Assembly (NCBI GenBank): GCA_965365445.1
Contig: CBDUBS010000186.1
Span: forward strand, 1-7,292
Reading direction: 5' to 3'
DNA: 7,292 nt
From: CBDUBS01 sp965365445
Lineage (GTDB): Bacteria; Bacteroidota; Rhodothermia; Rhodothermales; DASSAV01
In this document: positions 1-6,868 of the stretch, piece by piece
How positions within the stretch are numbered: position 1 is the first letter of the stretch
Layout: the number at the start of each line of letters is the position of its first letter
Notes under the pieces: model-generated
The model's database searches: none
What the model was told of the DNA's origin: nothing
What the model saw: only the letters and a program-made list of their open reading frames with translations
Translations under genes and position numbers: made by a program

Positions 1-15
1 TCCACGAGGTCTACC

Positions 16-540
16 ATGACACGACTCTTTCCCTTAGCGGTTTGCCTTCTACTCGCCCTCTCTGCGTGCGGCCCGGCGGAACCCGACACGGCCGGCGGAG
101 AGGTTAGCCAGGCGGAAAGGGAAGAAGCGAACAAGCAGCACGTCCGCCGCTTCTTCGAAGAGGTCTGGAGCACGGGCGACATCGCCCGCCGAGACTCCTT
201 CCTGGCGGCAGACTACCGGGGCCACGTAGCCGGAACGACCGAGCCGCTCGACCGGGAAGGGTGGACGGGTTGGTTCACCGGCTTCCGCCAGGCGTTTCCC
301 GACGCCCGATTCACCGTTGAGGACATGGTGGCCGAGGGCGAGGTTGTAGCGGCCCGACTCACGATGCGGGGGACGCATCAGGGCGAGTTGAACGGCATCC
401 CTCCGACGGGCCGTGAGGTGGTGGTGACCGGGATGAGCTTCGAGCGGGTCGTGGACGGTCGGATCGTGGAGGGGTGGAACGAAAACGACGCGCTGGGGAT
501 GCTCGGTCAGATCGGTGCACTACCGCCGCCCGGGCAGTAG
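16..540 (+). CDS. SnoaL/NTF2-like lipoprotein (ester cyclase family)
   Basis: The 174-residue protein opens with a short basic start, a hydrophobic run (residues 4-16) and the lipobox LSAC with Cys18, so it should be exported and lipid-anchored. After a Glu/Gly-rich linker (about 19-38), residues 39-165 read as one small alpha+beta SnoaL/NTF2-like domain. Supporting segments are the N-terminal helix with RRFFEEVWSTGD, a WFTGFRQAFPDARFTVEDMVAEG segment split by a loop, and the strand-rich end with RGTHQGELNGIPPTGR and VVDGRIVEGWNEND. Such domains often occur in ester or polyketide cyclases and in many proteins of unknown role; no substrate can be inferred. The ATG has GAGG at 6-9 upstream. A terminator follows about 90 bp after the stop, separating it from the CRISPR operon, to which it is probably unrelated. 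The family call is fairly sure; the function is unknown. Confidence 0.8.
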   Translation: MTRLFPLAVCLLLALSACGPAEPDTAGGEVSQAEREEANKQHVRRFFEEVWSTGDIARRDSFLAADYRGHVAGTTEPLDREGWTGWFTGFRQAFPDARFTVEDMVAEGEVVAARLTMRGTHQGELNGIPPTGREVVVTGMSFERVVDGRIVEGWNENDALGMLGQIGALPPPGQ

Positions 541-627
541 TTTGCCGTTGCGTCGCCTACCGGCTGCACGCGGGCCAGGGGCTGTGCGGTCTTGCTGCGT
601 TGGAGATGGATCCACAGGGCATCGTCT

Positions 628-670
628 AACGGCCTGCCTCTCCCTGTACGGGGGAAAGGCAGGCCGTTTT
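628..670 (+). terminator. Rho-independent terminator after the lipoprotein gene
   Basis: A perfect 12-bp inverted repeat, AACGGCCTGCCT at 628-639 and AGGCAGGCCGTT at 657-668, encloses a 17-nt loop that can pair partly (CCC with GGG). It runs straight into TTTT (667-670) followed by GCCTTT. The stem and T-tract orientation suit termination of + strand transcription from the gene ending at 540. On the - strand the hairpin is followed by a mixed sequence, so it looks one-directional. Confidence 0.8.
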
Positions 671-809
671 GCCTTTATGGTCTCCGGCCTCCCGGCCGAT
701 AGGCGCCGGGGGTTATTCCCTCCCGTGGTGAACGTCATCCTCCCGACCCGATGGGCTTCCCTGAGGCTTTGGGCTGAACGTCTCCACCCGGGGGCGGCCT
801 TTTTCATTT

Positions 810-845
810 CGGACAGGTCGTGTCCGGCTCCCGCCTTCATACAAT
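810..845 (+). promoter_or_regulatory. Possible cas operon promoter with dyad
   Basis: TACAAT at 840-845 matches five of six bases of a sigma-70 -10 element and lies 83 bp before the cas6 ATG. No recognisable -35 box sits 16-18 bp upstream. In that place is a 17-bp dyad, CGGACA (810-815), GGTCG, TGTCCG (821-826), which could be a regulator site. Arms of this length arise by chance about once in a GC-rich region of this size, so the call is weak. If the host is in Bacteroidota, its housekeeping promoters may not follow the sigma-70 consensus. Confidence 0.25.
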
Positions 846-928
846 TACCTTTCGTGGAGCCTTGCGCCGTGCGCCTCAGGCGCTTAATCTCGAATGACCC
901 CTTTCTCTCAATTGGTTTCGTACACGTC

Positions 929-1600
929 ATGCGACTACAACTCACGCTTACGCCGGCCACCGAGCCGGCGCCCTTCAGCTACCAGCAGCGGCTGACGAAG
1001 TGCCTGCACGACTGGCTCGGCCGCAACAACCCCTGGCACGACGAAAGCCTCTCGCTCTACGGCCACTCGTTTCTGGAAGGGGCCAGGCCCCGGAAGGACC
1101 ACCTGACGTTCCCGGCGGGGGCCGTCTGGACGCTCGGCTTCCACCGGCCGGACATGCCGAAACGGATGGTGGACGGCATCCTGGAGCGCCCCCGGGCGGC
1201 TTACGGGATGGTGGTGCACGAGGTCCGGGCGGTGGAGCCGCCCCGGTTCGGGGAGCGCGTCCGGATGGCCATAAACGGCTGCGTGATCGTGCGGAAGGAG
1301 CGCCCGGACGGCACGGACAAGCACCTGACGCACGAGGACCCGGAGGCGGACGAGCGCCTGACGGAAATCCTGCGCCGCAAGCTCGAGAAGGCCGGATACA
1401 CCGGCGAGCACCTGGAGGCCCGCGTCGGGTTCGACCGGGGGTACCAGCGGGCGCGGGTGCGCTTGTTCGAGGTGCACGGCATCCGGTTGAAGGGCAGCGA
1501 GTGCCCGCTGATCGCGGAAGGCACCCCCGAGGCGCTGGAATTCCTCTGGACGGTCGGGGCCGGCGAGATGACCGGCAGCGGCTTCGGGGCGATTAAATGA
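929..1600 (+). CDS. cas6: CRISPR pre-crRNA endoribonuclease Cas6
   Basis: The predicted protein is 223 residues, normal for Cas6, which cuts within CRISPR repeats to release mature crRNAs. The N-terminus (MRLQLTLTP, then a Tyr/Gln-rich helix at 17-31) matches the first strand and helix of the RAMP fold. His37 in NPWHDE sits where many Cas6 proteins have their catalytic histidine; His46 is an alternative. The end has the family's glycine-rich signature, GAGEMTGSGFGAIK (210-223), preceded by IRLKGSECPLIAEGTPEALEF split over residues of the last strand pair. The frame stays open upstream to 515, but that part crosses a terminator and does not look like protein, so the ATG at 929 is chosen; it has no Shine-Dalgarno. 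GC content is about 70%, clearly above the following cas genes. It is first in the operon, 10 bp before cas5. Confidence 0.92.
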   Translation: MRLQLTLTPATEPAPFSYQQRLTKCLHDWLGRNNPWHDESLSLYGHSFLEGARPRKDHLTFPAGAVWTLGFHRPDMPKRMVDGILERPRAAYGMVVHEVRAVEPPRFGERVRMAINGCVIVRKERPDGTDKHLTHEDPEADERLTEILRRKLEKAGYTGEHLEARVGFDRGYQRARVRLFEVHGIRLKGSECPLIAEGTPEALEFLWTVGAGEMTGSGFGAIK

Positions 1601-1606
1601 GGAGGA
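1601..1606 (+). promoter_or_regulatory. Strong ribosome binding site for cas5
   Basis: GGAGGA directly follows the cas6 stop codon (1598-1600), with four bases before the cas5 ATG at 1611. The stop codon itself extends the match to TGAGGAGG. It fixes the cas5 start and contrasts with cas6, cas7 and cas4, which show no such site. Confidence 0.75.
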
Positions 1607-1610
1607 CACT

Positions 1611-2210
1611 ATGAACGATCGTTATTATGTCGTGCGTTACACCGGACCCTTCGGTTTTATCAAGCCGTGGACGGCCGTACGCGATGCCGAAACGTACAGC
1701 CAGCAATTCCTCACCCCTAGCATCGTGGAGGGAATGCGCCGGAAACTGGAGACAGGGCCCATCCTGCGCCACCGCTTATCGTACCTGGGCCTGAGCAGAC
1801 AGACGGAGGAAACACAGGCCCACACGGAAGGCAGCCTGAAGAAGGACCGGCATCTTTGGAAGCGCGGGATGATCCTTGAAGGGCCAAAACTGGCGAACGG
1901 GGGCATTCTCTCCCGGTATGTGCTCATCGAACCGCTCTTGCATCTGGCCTTTGCCGCCCGGGAGGATGCCGAATCGGCGGCGCGGCAGCATGTATGCCTC
2001 TGCCGTAACGAGGATGTGCTGCTGCCGGAGGGAGGGCCGGCTGAAGTAAGTGCGGCAGAGTTCGAGGAGTTAGACGGTTTCGAGCTGCTACCCGGTAAAA
2101 CCGATGGGGCCTTTCTGGTAGGTTATAATCGGTTCGCCGAAGAAACCGGCGCTCCGTCGGAAATGTGGGGAAGAATTGTGATGAGCGGCAGGGCGATTCG
2201 GGAGGAATAG
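1611..2210 (+). CDS. cas5: Cascade subunit Cas5 (short, type I)
   Basis: The 199-residue protein shows the N-terminal Cas5 pattern: a first beta strand (YYVVRYTGPFGF, residues 5-16), then KPWT (18-21), a TYSQQF segment (28-33), and TPSIVEGM (35-42), which fits the 'pP.ta..Gll' helix start of Cas5. A later LSRYVLIEP stretch fits the strand of the 'eYLvdP' type. In Cascade, Cas5 holds the 5' handle of the crRNA and contacts Cas8 and the first Cas7. It is at the short end for Cas5, with a weak, acidic C-terminal half (about 125-199). The catalytic residues of nuclease-active Cas5d are not expected, since a Cas6 is encoded next door. It lies between cas6 and cas3, rather than beside cas7 as in textbook I-B operons. 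The identification rests on motif pattern and context. Confidence 0.8.
   Translation: MNDRYYVVRYTGPFGFIKPWTAVRDAETYSQQFLTPSIVEGMRRKLETGPILRHRLSYLGLSRQTEETQAHTEGSLKKDRHLWKRGMILEGPKLANGGILSRYVLIEPLLHLAFAAREDAESAARQHVCLCRNEDVLLPEGGPAEVSAAEFEELDGFELLPGKTDGAFLVGYNRFAEETGAPSEMWGRIVMSGRAIREE
2201..2206 (+). promoter_or_regulatory. Ribosome binding site deciding the cas3 start
   Basis: GGAGGA lies inside the last codons of cas5, six bases before the ATG at 2213. The only upstream in-frame ATG (2165) would add 16 non-conserved residues inside cas5, so this site favours 2213. Cas3 translation is probably coupled to cas5. Confidence 0.75.
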
Positions 2211-2212
2211 CC

Positions 2213-4423
2213 ATGATAGCCGACCCGCTAATGGCAAAAAGCGCCACCAACGGCCGCCTCACACTGGTGGAGCATACGGCCCATGTGCTGGCGGTTATCC
2301 GGCCCATGGCGCGGACATGGAGGTTCGATGAGAGTCTGGCCGGGCATGGGGCCATTCTACACGATACGGGGAAGGGCCATTCTGTATTTCAAAGACGGCT
2401 CAAGCGCACGGAAGACGATGAGGGCGATTTTCTCGATGATGAGCCCTTTCGGCACGAAATCTCGTCCCTCCTTTTTCTGCCTCTTTTCGACCATGCGGAA
2501 TGGCCTGCGCTGATCGAGATGGTAGCGGCGCACCACAAGTCCATCCGGAAAGATGCGCGCGAGCTTGGCTTGCTGGATTTTGTAATGGTTCGTTCCAGCC
2601 CGGAGTGGACGTTCGAGCGGCACGCCGGGGTGTGGGAAGAATGGGCTCCGCGCGTATGCCGGGAAGTATTGCCCCATTTCGGCATCGACGCGGAAGCGCC
2701 CTCGATCGATGAAGCGCGGGAAGCCTTCGAGGTTGCAGTAGCCTATACCCGCAGCCTGGGCGCAGGTTGGTCCCGCTGGCGGGGGCTGCTTATGGCGGCC
2801 GACCATTTCGGCTCGGCATTGATGCACGAAGCGCCGGTGAAAGCCGGACGGCTGTTCGGCATACCCGACATGCAGGTATTTGAACGCCCCCATCCTCTGT
2901 ACCCGCTTTCGCAGCGCCGGGCGGACGATCCGGCCCCTCACACGCTCGTCGTAGCCCCGACTGGAGCCGGGAAAACCGACTATCTGCTCCGCAGATGCCG
3001 GGGGCGCATTTTCTATGTGCTTCCCTTTCAGGCCTCGATTAACGCGATGTTCGAACGCCTCGATAGGGCCTTCAACGGCCCGAAGGAGGAGCGCCGCCCG
3101 TCGAACGAACAGGTGGACGTGCGCCGGGTTCACGCCGCCAGCCGCCTGCTTCGCAAACACGAGGATTACCCTGAGGAGGACCAGTTGCTCCAGCGGCATC
3201 CCGGCGCTGCCGTTAAAGTGCTCACACCCCACCAGATAGCCCCGGTGCTTTTCGGGACGAGCGGGCACGAGGCTATGGCGCTGGATCTGGAAGGAGCGGA
3301 CGTAATCCTGGATGAAGTGCACGTTTACAACGACGTAGCTCAGGCAATGGTATTCGAAATGGTCGGGGCGCTCGTCCGGCTCGGCTGCCGCGTCCATATC
3401 GGCAGCGCGACGATGCCGACCTCGTTGACCGAAGCCGTTCTGAACCGTCTGTTGGGTGAGGGAGTGCTCGAGGTACGGCTCACGCCGGAAGAAACGGACT
3501 CCTTCGACCGGCATACAGTCCGTAAAGAAAGCGATGAAGAGCTGGTCTGGAAAACGATTCGGAAAGCAATCCGCCGTGGCGAGCGCGTGATCTGGGTGTC
3601 GAATCAGGTGGCGCGAGCCCAGAAACGGTTTCAGGAAGCGAGAATCCGCTTGAAAGGCTTCGGAGTGGATTTATGCCTCGTGCACAGCCGGTACCGGCGC
3701 GCCGACCGGCAGAAACAGGAACGACAGATCATGGAACTGGGGAAGTACCCCCGCCTGGAAAGCGATACCGCGCCCGCCCTGGTTTTTACCACGCAGGTCG
3801 TAGAGGTAAGCTTGGATGTTTCGTTCGACCGCATGGTAACGGACGCCGCCCCCCTGGATGCGCTGGTGCAGCGTTTCGGACGAGTCAACCGGGGCCGCCA
3901 TTCGCTCGATGACCGGGTGCTGCGCCCCGTCCATGTGCTGGAACCTCCGATGGAGGACGCAGCCCTTCGGCCCTACGATCCGGCCGTCGTCCGAGCGAGC
4001 TATGCCGCCCTGCCCGAGGGCATCCTTCACGAACGAGAGACTCAGGACCGGCTCGACCGGGTTTATCCGGCGCTCGATCTCAAAGATATCAAAGACCACC
4101 TTTTTCGGAAGGACGACGCCTATACCCTGCACCAGATGCGGCACCGCCCCCGGTCGTATCTGGCCGAACAACTCGACATCGATTCCTATTCGCTCGTCCG
4201 GCTGTCCGATGCGGAGGCTTACGCGGCCGGCCACGGGCGCAGCGGACTGGAAATTCCCGTAAGCAGGCACGTGCTCATGCCGCTCCTGGTCAGGCATTCG
4301 CTCGAACAACTACGGACCGGCAACTACCCGTTCATCATCCCAAATTCGTTTTACGACGAGGTGCTCGGTCTCGACCCGTCCACCGACAATCAACCCGTTG
4401 CCCTACCCGGGGTATTCCTATGA
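2213..4423 (+). CDS. cas3: CRISPR helicase-nuclease Cas3 (HD plus SF2 helicase)
   Basis: This 736-residue protein is a full, single-chain Cas3, the effector that nicks and shreds DNA after Cascade binds its target. The N-terminal HD nuclease has His21, the His50-Asp51 pair with Lys54 (ILHDTGKGH), His81 (RHE), the His107-His108 pair (AAHHKS) and Asp197 in ADHFGS. The helicase has Walker A (APTGAGKT, 248-255, Lys254), DEVH (367-370), SAT (398-400), a motif V region (FTTQVVEVSLDVSFDR) and the motif VI arginine region QRFGRVNR (553-560). About 175 C-terminal residues form the usual accessory domain. All catalytic motifs look intact. The ATG at 2213 is favoured by the GGAGGA site. The gene starts 2 bp after cas5 and its stop overlaps the cas8 start by 4 bp (ATGA). 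It sits before cas8 and cas7 rather than after them. Confidence 0.97.
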   Translation: MIADPLMAKSATNGRLTLVEHTAHVLAVIRPMARTWRFDESLAGHGAILHDTGKGHSVFQRRLKRTEDDEGDFLDDEPFRHEISSLLFLPLFDHAEWPALIEMVAAHHKSIRKDARELGLLDFVMVRSSPEWTFERHAGVWEEWAPRVCREVLPHFGIDAEAPSIDEAREAFEVAVAYTRSLGAGWSRWRGLLMAADHFGSALMHEAPVKAGRLFGIPDMQVFERPHPLYPLSQRRADDPAPHTLVVAPTGAGKTDYLLRRCRGRIFYVLPFQASINAMFERLDRAFNGPKEERRPSNEQVDVRRVHAASRLLRKHEDYPEEDQLLQRHPGAAVKVLTPHQIAPVLFGTSGHEAMALDLEGADVILDEVHVYNDVAQAMVFEMVGALVRLGCRVHIGSATMPTSLTEAVLNRLLGEGVLEVRLTPEETDSFDRHTVRKESDEELVWKTIRKAIRRGERVIWVSNQVARAQKRFQEARIRLKGFGVDLCLVHSRYRRADRQKQERQIMELGKYPRLESDTAPALVFTTQVVEVSLDVSFDRMVTDAAPLDALVQRFGRVNRGRHSLDDRVLRPVHVLEPPMEDAALRPYDPAVVRASYAALPEGILHERETQDRLDRVYPALDLKDIKDHLFRKDDAYTLHQMRHRPRSYLAEQLDIDSYSLVRLSDAEAYAAGHGRSGLEIPVSRHVLMPLLVRHSLEQLRTGNYPFIIPNSFYDEVLGLDPSTDNQPVALPGVFL

Positions 4424-5715
4424 TACAATCCGCCTACGGACACCGCCTCGTACAGTTGTACAATGAACGCCACGGCGCCCGGTATGACGCACGCGGCTTT
4501 TTCGACGAAGTGTTCTTTCCGGTCGTCTACGACGACCGGAAACCCCTCCAAAACATCGGCAATTCGCCATTCTTCGTGCTCTTCGAAAAATCGGAGTGGA
4601 AGAAGAATCCTCCTCCCCAGAAACGCCGCGAGGCACTGGCGCAGCTTCATCACAAGGCCGACACCGAGCCTCCCGACGGCAGCTTCCTCGTCGGGTTTCC
4701 GGCGGCCGGCGCACAAGCCGTCACATCGGGGCAGGTAAGCAACATCGCCATACCCGGCTCACGCGACGACGTGTTTGCCTCCTGGATCGGAGCGGCGCTC
4801 GCACTGACCGTCGGGGGTGGTTTTTCGCTGCTCATCGAGGACGACGAGGTGCTGTGGACCACGTTCGAGGGATGGCCGCTGTACCGCCGGTTCGTCAACC
4901 ATCCACCGGTTTCGAACCTGAAGGGCCGCCAGATCAACACCTGGAACACATGGTGGCTCGCTCACCGCCTTTCGGACGATTACCTGCCCGGCACGCTCCC
5001 GGATTACAAGGATGCGGCGCTCGATACCATGGAGTGGGCCTGGCTCGTGATGGCGCTGGCCGGCGTGTATCCGTCGCGAACACTCACCGCTTACGTCTTC
5101 AACCTGGGCAATACGAATACCACCGTAGGCTTCCTTCCGGTGCGTTTGCCGGAGGTGGCTCGTATGTACGCCATCCTGAATCAGTATTTCTCCAACGAGG
5201 CCGGCCTGAGCGACACGAAAAGGGATCGGCTTTACCGCACCGACGAGTCGTTCCGTTCGGCGTGCGAGCGCGGGGCCATAGGGCTTCAATCCATGCCCCC
5301 ATCCGGACTCACAAACTTTTTCCCCGGCCCGAACAGCAGCATACCCAATAAACCACTAGAACCCGTAGACTACTTCCTCTACCAAACCTGGATTCTCGCC
5401 ATGCTTGGACCCGATCACGAAGACCTCTATCAACTCGCCCGTCAAACGGCCGAGTCGCTGGCGACGTTTGCCAGCGAAGAACGCGGCACCGCTCGCGACA
5501 ACCTCGTAAAGGAGTTGCTCAACCAGACCGGCAAACGCAGCTTCATCCAGAAACTGACCGAAATCGTCGAAAGCGATCCGGCGCGTTTCCCGGCCCTCGA
5601 AAAGCTGGCGGCCCGGGCTTACGCCATGTCGCTCGAATCGCTTCGCCTTTTCATCACGCTCATCAAGTTTCAATACGCCGGCAAGAGCCGCCAGACGTCC
5701 TCCGAAAAAGCTTAA
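4420..5715 (+). CDS. cas8: Divergent Cas8-like Cascade large subunit
   Basis: This 431-residue protein lies between cas3 and cas7, where the large subunit is the one effector gene otherwise missing; that position is the main evidence. In known systems Cas8 recognises the PAM, starts R-loop opening and recruits Cas3. Visible features are an N-terminal segment with FFDEVFFPVVYDD (27-39) and LQNIGNSPFF (43-52), a Trp-rich central part (INTWNTWWLAHRL, 172-184), and VFNLGNTNTTVGFLPVRLPEV split over 226-246. The C-terminal third (about 320-420) looks purely helical, as expected for a fused or internally translated small subunit. Only one cysteine (Cys282) is present, so there is no CXXC zinc motif. 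Translation is coupled to cas3 through the ATGA overlap; no Shine-Dalgarno is seen. I cannot place it confidently in a named Cas8 family; I-B-like is most likely. Confidence 0.75.
   Translation: MIQSAYGHRLVQLYNERHGARYDARGFFDEVFFPVVYDDRKPLQNIGNSPFFVLFEKSEWKKNPPPQKRREALAQLHHKADTEPPDGSFLVGFPAAGAQAVTSGQVSNIAIPGSRDDVFASWIGAALALTVGGGFSLLIEDDEVLWTTFEGWPLYRRFVNHPPVSNLKGRQINTWNTWWLAHRLSDDYLPGTLPDYKDAALDTMEWAWLVMALAGVYPSRTLTAYVFNLGNTNTTVGFLPVRLPEVARMYAILNQYFSNEAGLSDTKRDRLYRTDESFRSACERGAIGLQSMPPSGLTNFFPGPNSSIPNKPLEPVDYFLYQTWILAMLGPDHEDLYQLARQTAESLATFASEERGTARDNLVKELLNQTGKRSFIQKLTEIVESDPARFPALEKLAARAYAMSLESLRLFITLIKFQYAGKSRQTSSEKA
5401..5715 (+). CDS. Possible internally initiated small subunit (Cas11) within cas8
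   Basis: In several type I systems (I-B, I-C, I-D) the small Cascade subunit is translated from a start codon inside the cas8 or cas10 gene. Here the cas8 C-terminus is helical and ends in a hydrophobic helix (SLESLRLFITLIKFQYA). An in-frame ATG at 5401 (Met328 of Cas8) would give a 104-residue all-alpha product. A second in-frame ATG at 5293 (Met292) would give 140 residues and has a weak AGGG nine bases upstream. No separate cas11 gene is seen in the window. No strong ribosome site precedes 5401, so this is an inference from architecture, not a demonstrated gene. Confidence 0.3.
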   Translation: MLGPDHEDLYQLARQTAESLATFASEERGTARDNLVKELLNQTGKRSFIQKLTEIVESDPARFPALEKLAARAYAMSLESLRLFITLIKFQYAGKSRQTSSEKA

Positions 5716-5727
5716 CCCGACCACGCC

Positions 5728-6864
5728 ATGAAGAACAACCATTACCTCTACCTTCGTATCCTCCGCCATGCCGATCATGCCGTGTTTTGCGTGCAGGACG
5801 GGCAGAAATCATACCGGCATCCGGTATTCAACACAAACGTCCCGTTTAGCAGCGGCCAACAAGTAAAACGCTCGGTTCTGGAGGCCATGCTGGATATGCT
5901 GGGCGAGCCCTTCTCGCCGGTGCAAATCACTCAGGTACTTAAAAAAACCACCAGCAAAACGAGCCTGGGAGATGGCGAACCCCTTTCCGCCGCCGATCCC
6001 GCCTTTGCAGACCAGCTCATCGGAGGGTGGATGAAGGCTCAGAAACAAGACAAGACGAAAGGAAAGAAGGAAGAAGAAGGAGGCGAGGCCAAGCGGGTGT
6101 ACCGCCGCCGAAGCCCCCTCTCCATTTCAGCCATGCGCGCCCTGCATCCGCTCCTGACCTCCATGAACCAGGAGTCGGTCACGTTCGACCGGACCGGCGT
6201 TCCCGGCGACCATCAGGTGATCGTCCGTGACGAAAAAGGCAACTCACTCATGGTGGAAGATGAGAACGGCAAACTCGTTCCGGGCCCGGAACTACAGGCC
6301 TTCCTCGATGACACCGGAGACAGCCTCAAGCTGCGCACGTTTATGCCGAAAGGCAAAATAAGCCCTCGGGCCACCGGCCTGTTTGTCGTGGACATCGCAA
6401 TTGACCTCCGGCGCCTATTTACCGTCTCAACCGACCCCTACGACCCCGAAGTGGATAACGCTACGGCCGCTCGCCTCCGGGATTTGGGTTGGAGGGCCGA
6501 AGGACATACGCTGGCGTGCCCGCCGGAGCGCCGTGAAGAAATCATCGAAGCGCTCTCGGAAGCCCTCATCCACTGGCGGATTACGAGCAACCAGGCTCGT
6601 ACCTACAGTCCGCAGGAAACGCTGGCCGTAGCCATCAGTCCGAACGCCAACCGCATCGCCGCCGCCATACGCGCCGACCTGGCCGATGCCGTCGATACCG
6701 AACGGCAGCAAGCCGTTCCGGTAGTCGAACCTATCGACGGCGTAGAGCTATTCATCAGTCCCGCGCTTCGCGCCTACATCGCCGGAGTGGACCAGGCGGA
6801 CCCACTGGCTGCCGAAAAAGCAGCACGGTTCATCCGCGATCGACTGCACCAGGCCGTAGCGTGA
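5728..6864 (+). CDS. cas7: Cas7/DevR-like Cascade backbone subunit
   Basis: The 378-residue product follows cas8 by 12 bp and precedes cas4 by 4 bp, the place for the crRNA-binding backbone subunit. The start has a RAMP-like strand (YLYLRILRHADHAVF, 6-20), then NTNVPFSSGQQVKRSVLEAM (35-54), which fits the conserved 'N...vKRS' region of Cas7/DevR proteins. Residues 125-135 (YRRRSPLSIS) are a basic patch suited to RNA contact, and the second half contains ATGLFVVDIAIDLRRLF (215-231) and SNQARTYSPQETLA (287-300), like the later Cas7 core. A charged Lys/Glu linker (about 104-121) interrupts the first half. It is somewhat longer than compact Cas7 proteins but within range for Cst2/DevR types. No Shine-Dalgarno precedes the ATG. 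The assignment rests on these segments and context; the precise subfamily is open. Confidence 0.8.
   Translation: MKNNHYLYLRILRHADHAVFCVQDGQKSYRHPVFNTNVPFSSGQQVKRSVLEAMLDMLGEPFSPVQITQVLKKTTSKTSLGDGEPLSAADPAFADQLIGGWMKAQKQDKTKGKKEEEGGEAKRVYRRRSPLSISAMRALHPLLTSMNQESVTFDRTGVPGDHQVIVRDEKGNSLMVEDENGKLVPGPELQAFLDDTGDSLKLRTFMPKGKISPRATGLFVVDIAIDLRRLFTVSTDPYDPEVDNATAARLRDLGWRAEGHTLACPPERREEIIEALSEALIHWRITSNQARTYSPQETLAVAISPNANRIAAAIRADLADAVDTERQQAVPVVEPIDGVELFISPALRAYIAGVDQADPLAAEKAARFIRDRLHQAVA
6057..6083 (+). other. Uninterrupted purine tract in cas7
   Basis: Twenty-seven consecutive purines, made of AAG, GAA and GGA codons, encode the Lys/Glu linker of Cas7 (about residues 111-119). The tract ends in GGAGG, a chance Shine-Dalgarno-like match. 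Such tracts can slip during replication, so the linker length may differ between strains. Confidence 0.6.
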
Positions 6865-6868
6865 ACAA

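Larger units (their letters stand above)
541..928. other. Intergenic region between lipoprotein gene and cas operon
   Basis: This 388-bp stretch holds no convincing gene on either strand. It contains the intrinsic terminator at 628-670 and a second GC-rich hairpin (CCCGGC at 691-696 pairing with GCCGGG at 705-710, 8-nt loop) that lacks a T-tract. It also has the weak promoter/operator candidate at 810-845 and a small GCGCC-TCA-GGCGC hairpin at 871-883. No CRISPR-like direct repeats are present, so it is not an array. It most likely carries the end of the upstream transcription unit and the promoter and leader of the cas operon. Confidence 0.7.

Noticed and set aside
729..782. Direct repeat TGAACGTC at 729-736 and 775-782
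   Set aside because: An 8-bp repeat is expected about once by chance in a region this size, and no further copies are present.
796..806. GGCGGCC followed by a T-tract as a second terminator
   Set aside because: No complementary arm forms a stem with the preceding sequence.
515..928. In-frame open extension upstream of cas6 (138 codons)
   Set aside because: It crosses the terminator at 628-670, overlaps the lipoprotein gene end, has a non-protein-like Arg/Pro/Gly/Ser composition, and Cas6 normally begins at the MRLQLTL strand.
520..960. Minus-strand open frame of 146 codons
   Set aside because: It is Arg/Pro/Gly-rich with no recognisable motif and overlaps both the terminator and the cas6 start; it is expected by chance at this GC content.
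2124..2129. TATAAT within cas5 as an internal promoter for cas3
   Set aside because: There is no -35 element at a suitable distance, and a single hexamer match in coding sequence is not sufficient.
2165..2212. Earlier ATG for cas3
   Set aside because: It lies inside cas5, adds residues without family resemblance, and the strong GGAGGA site points to 2213.
2357..3514. Long minus-strand open frame (385 codons) opposite cas3
   Set aside because: It is a shadow of the GC-rich cas3 reading frame, with no domain motif of its own.
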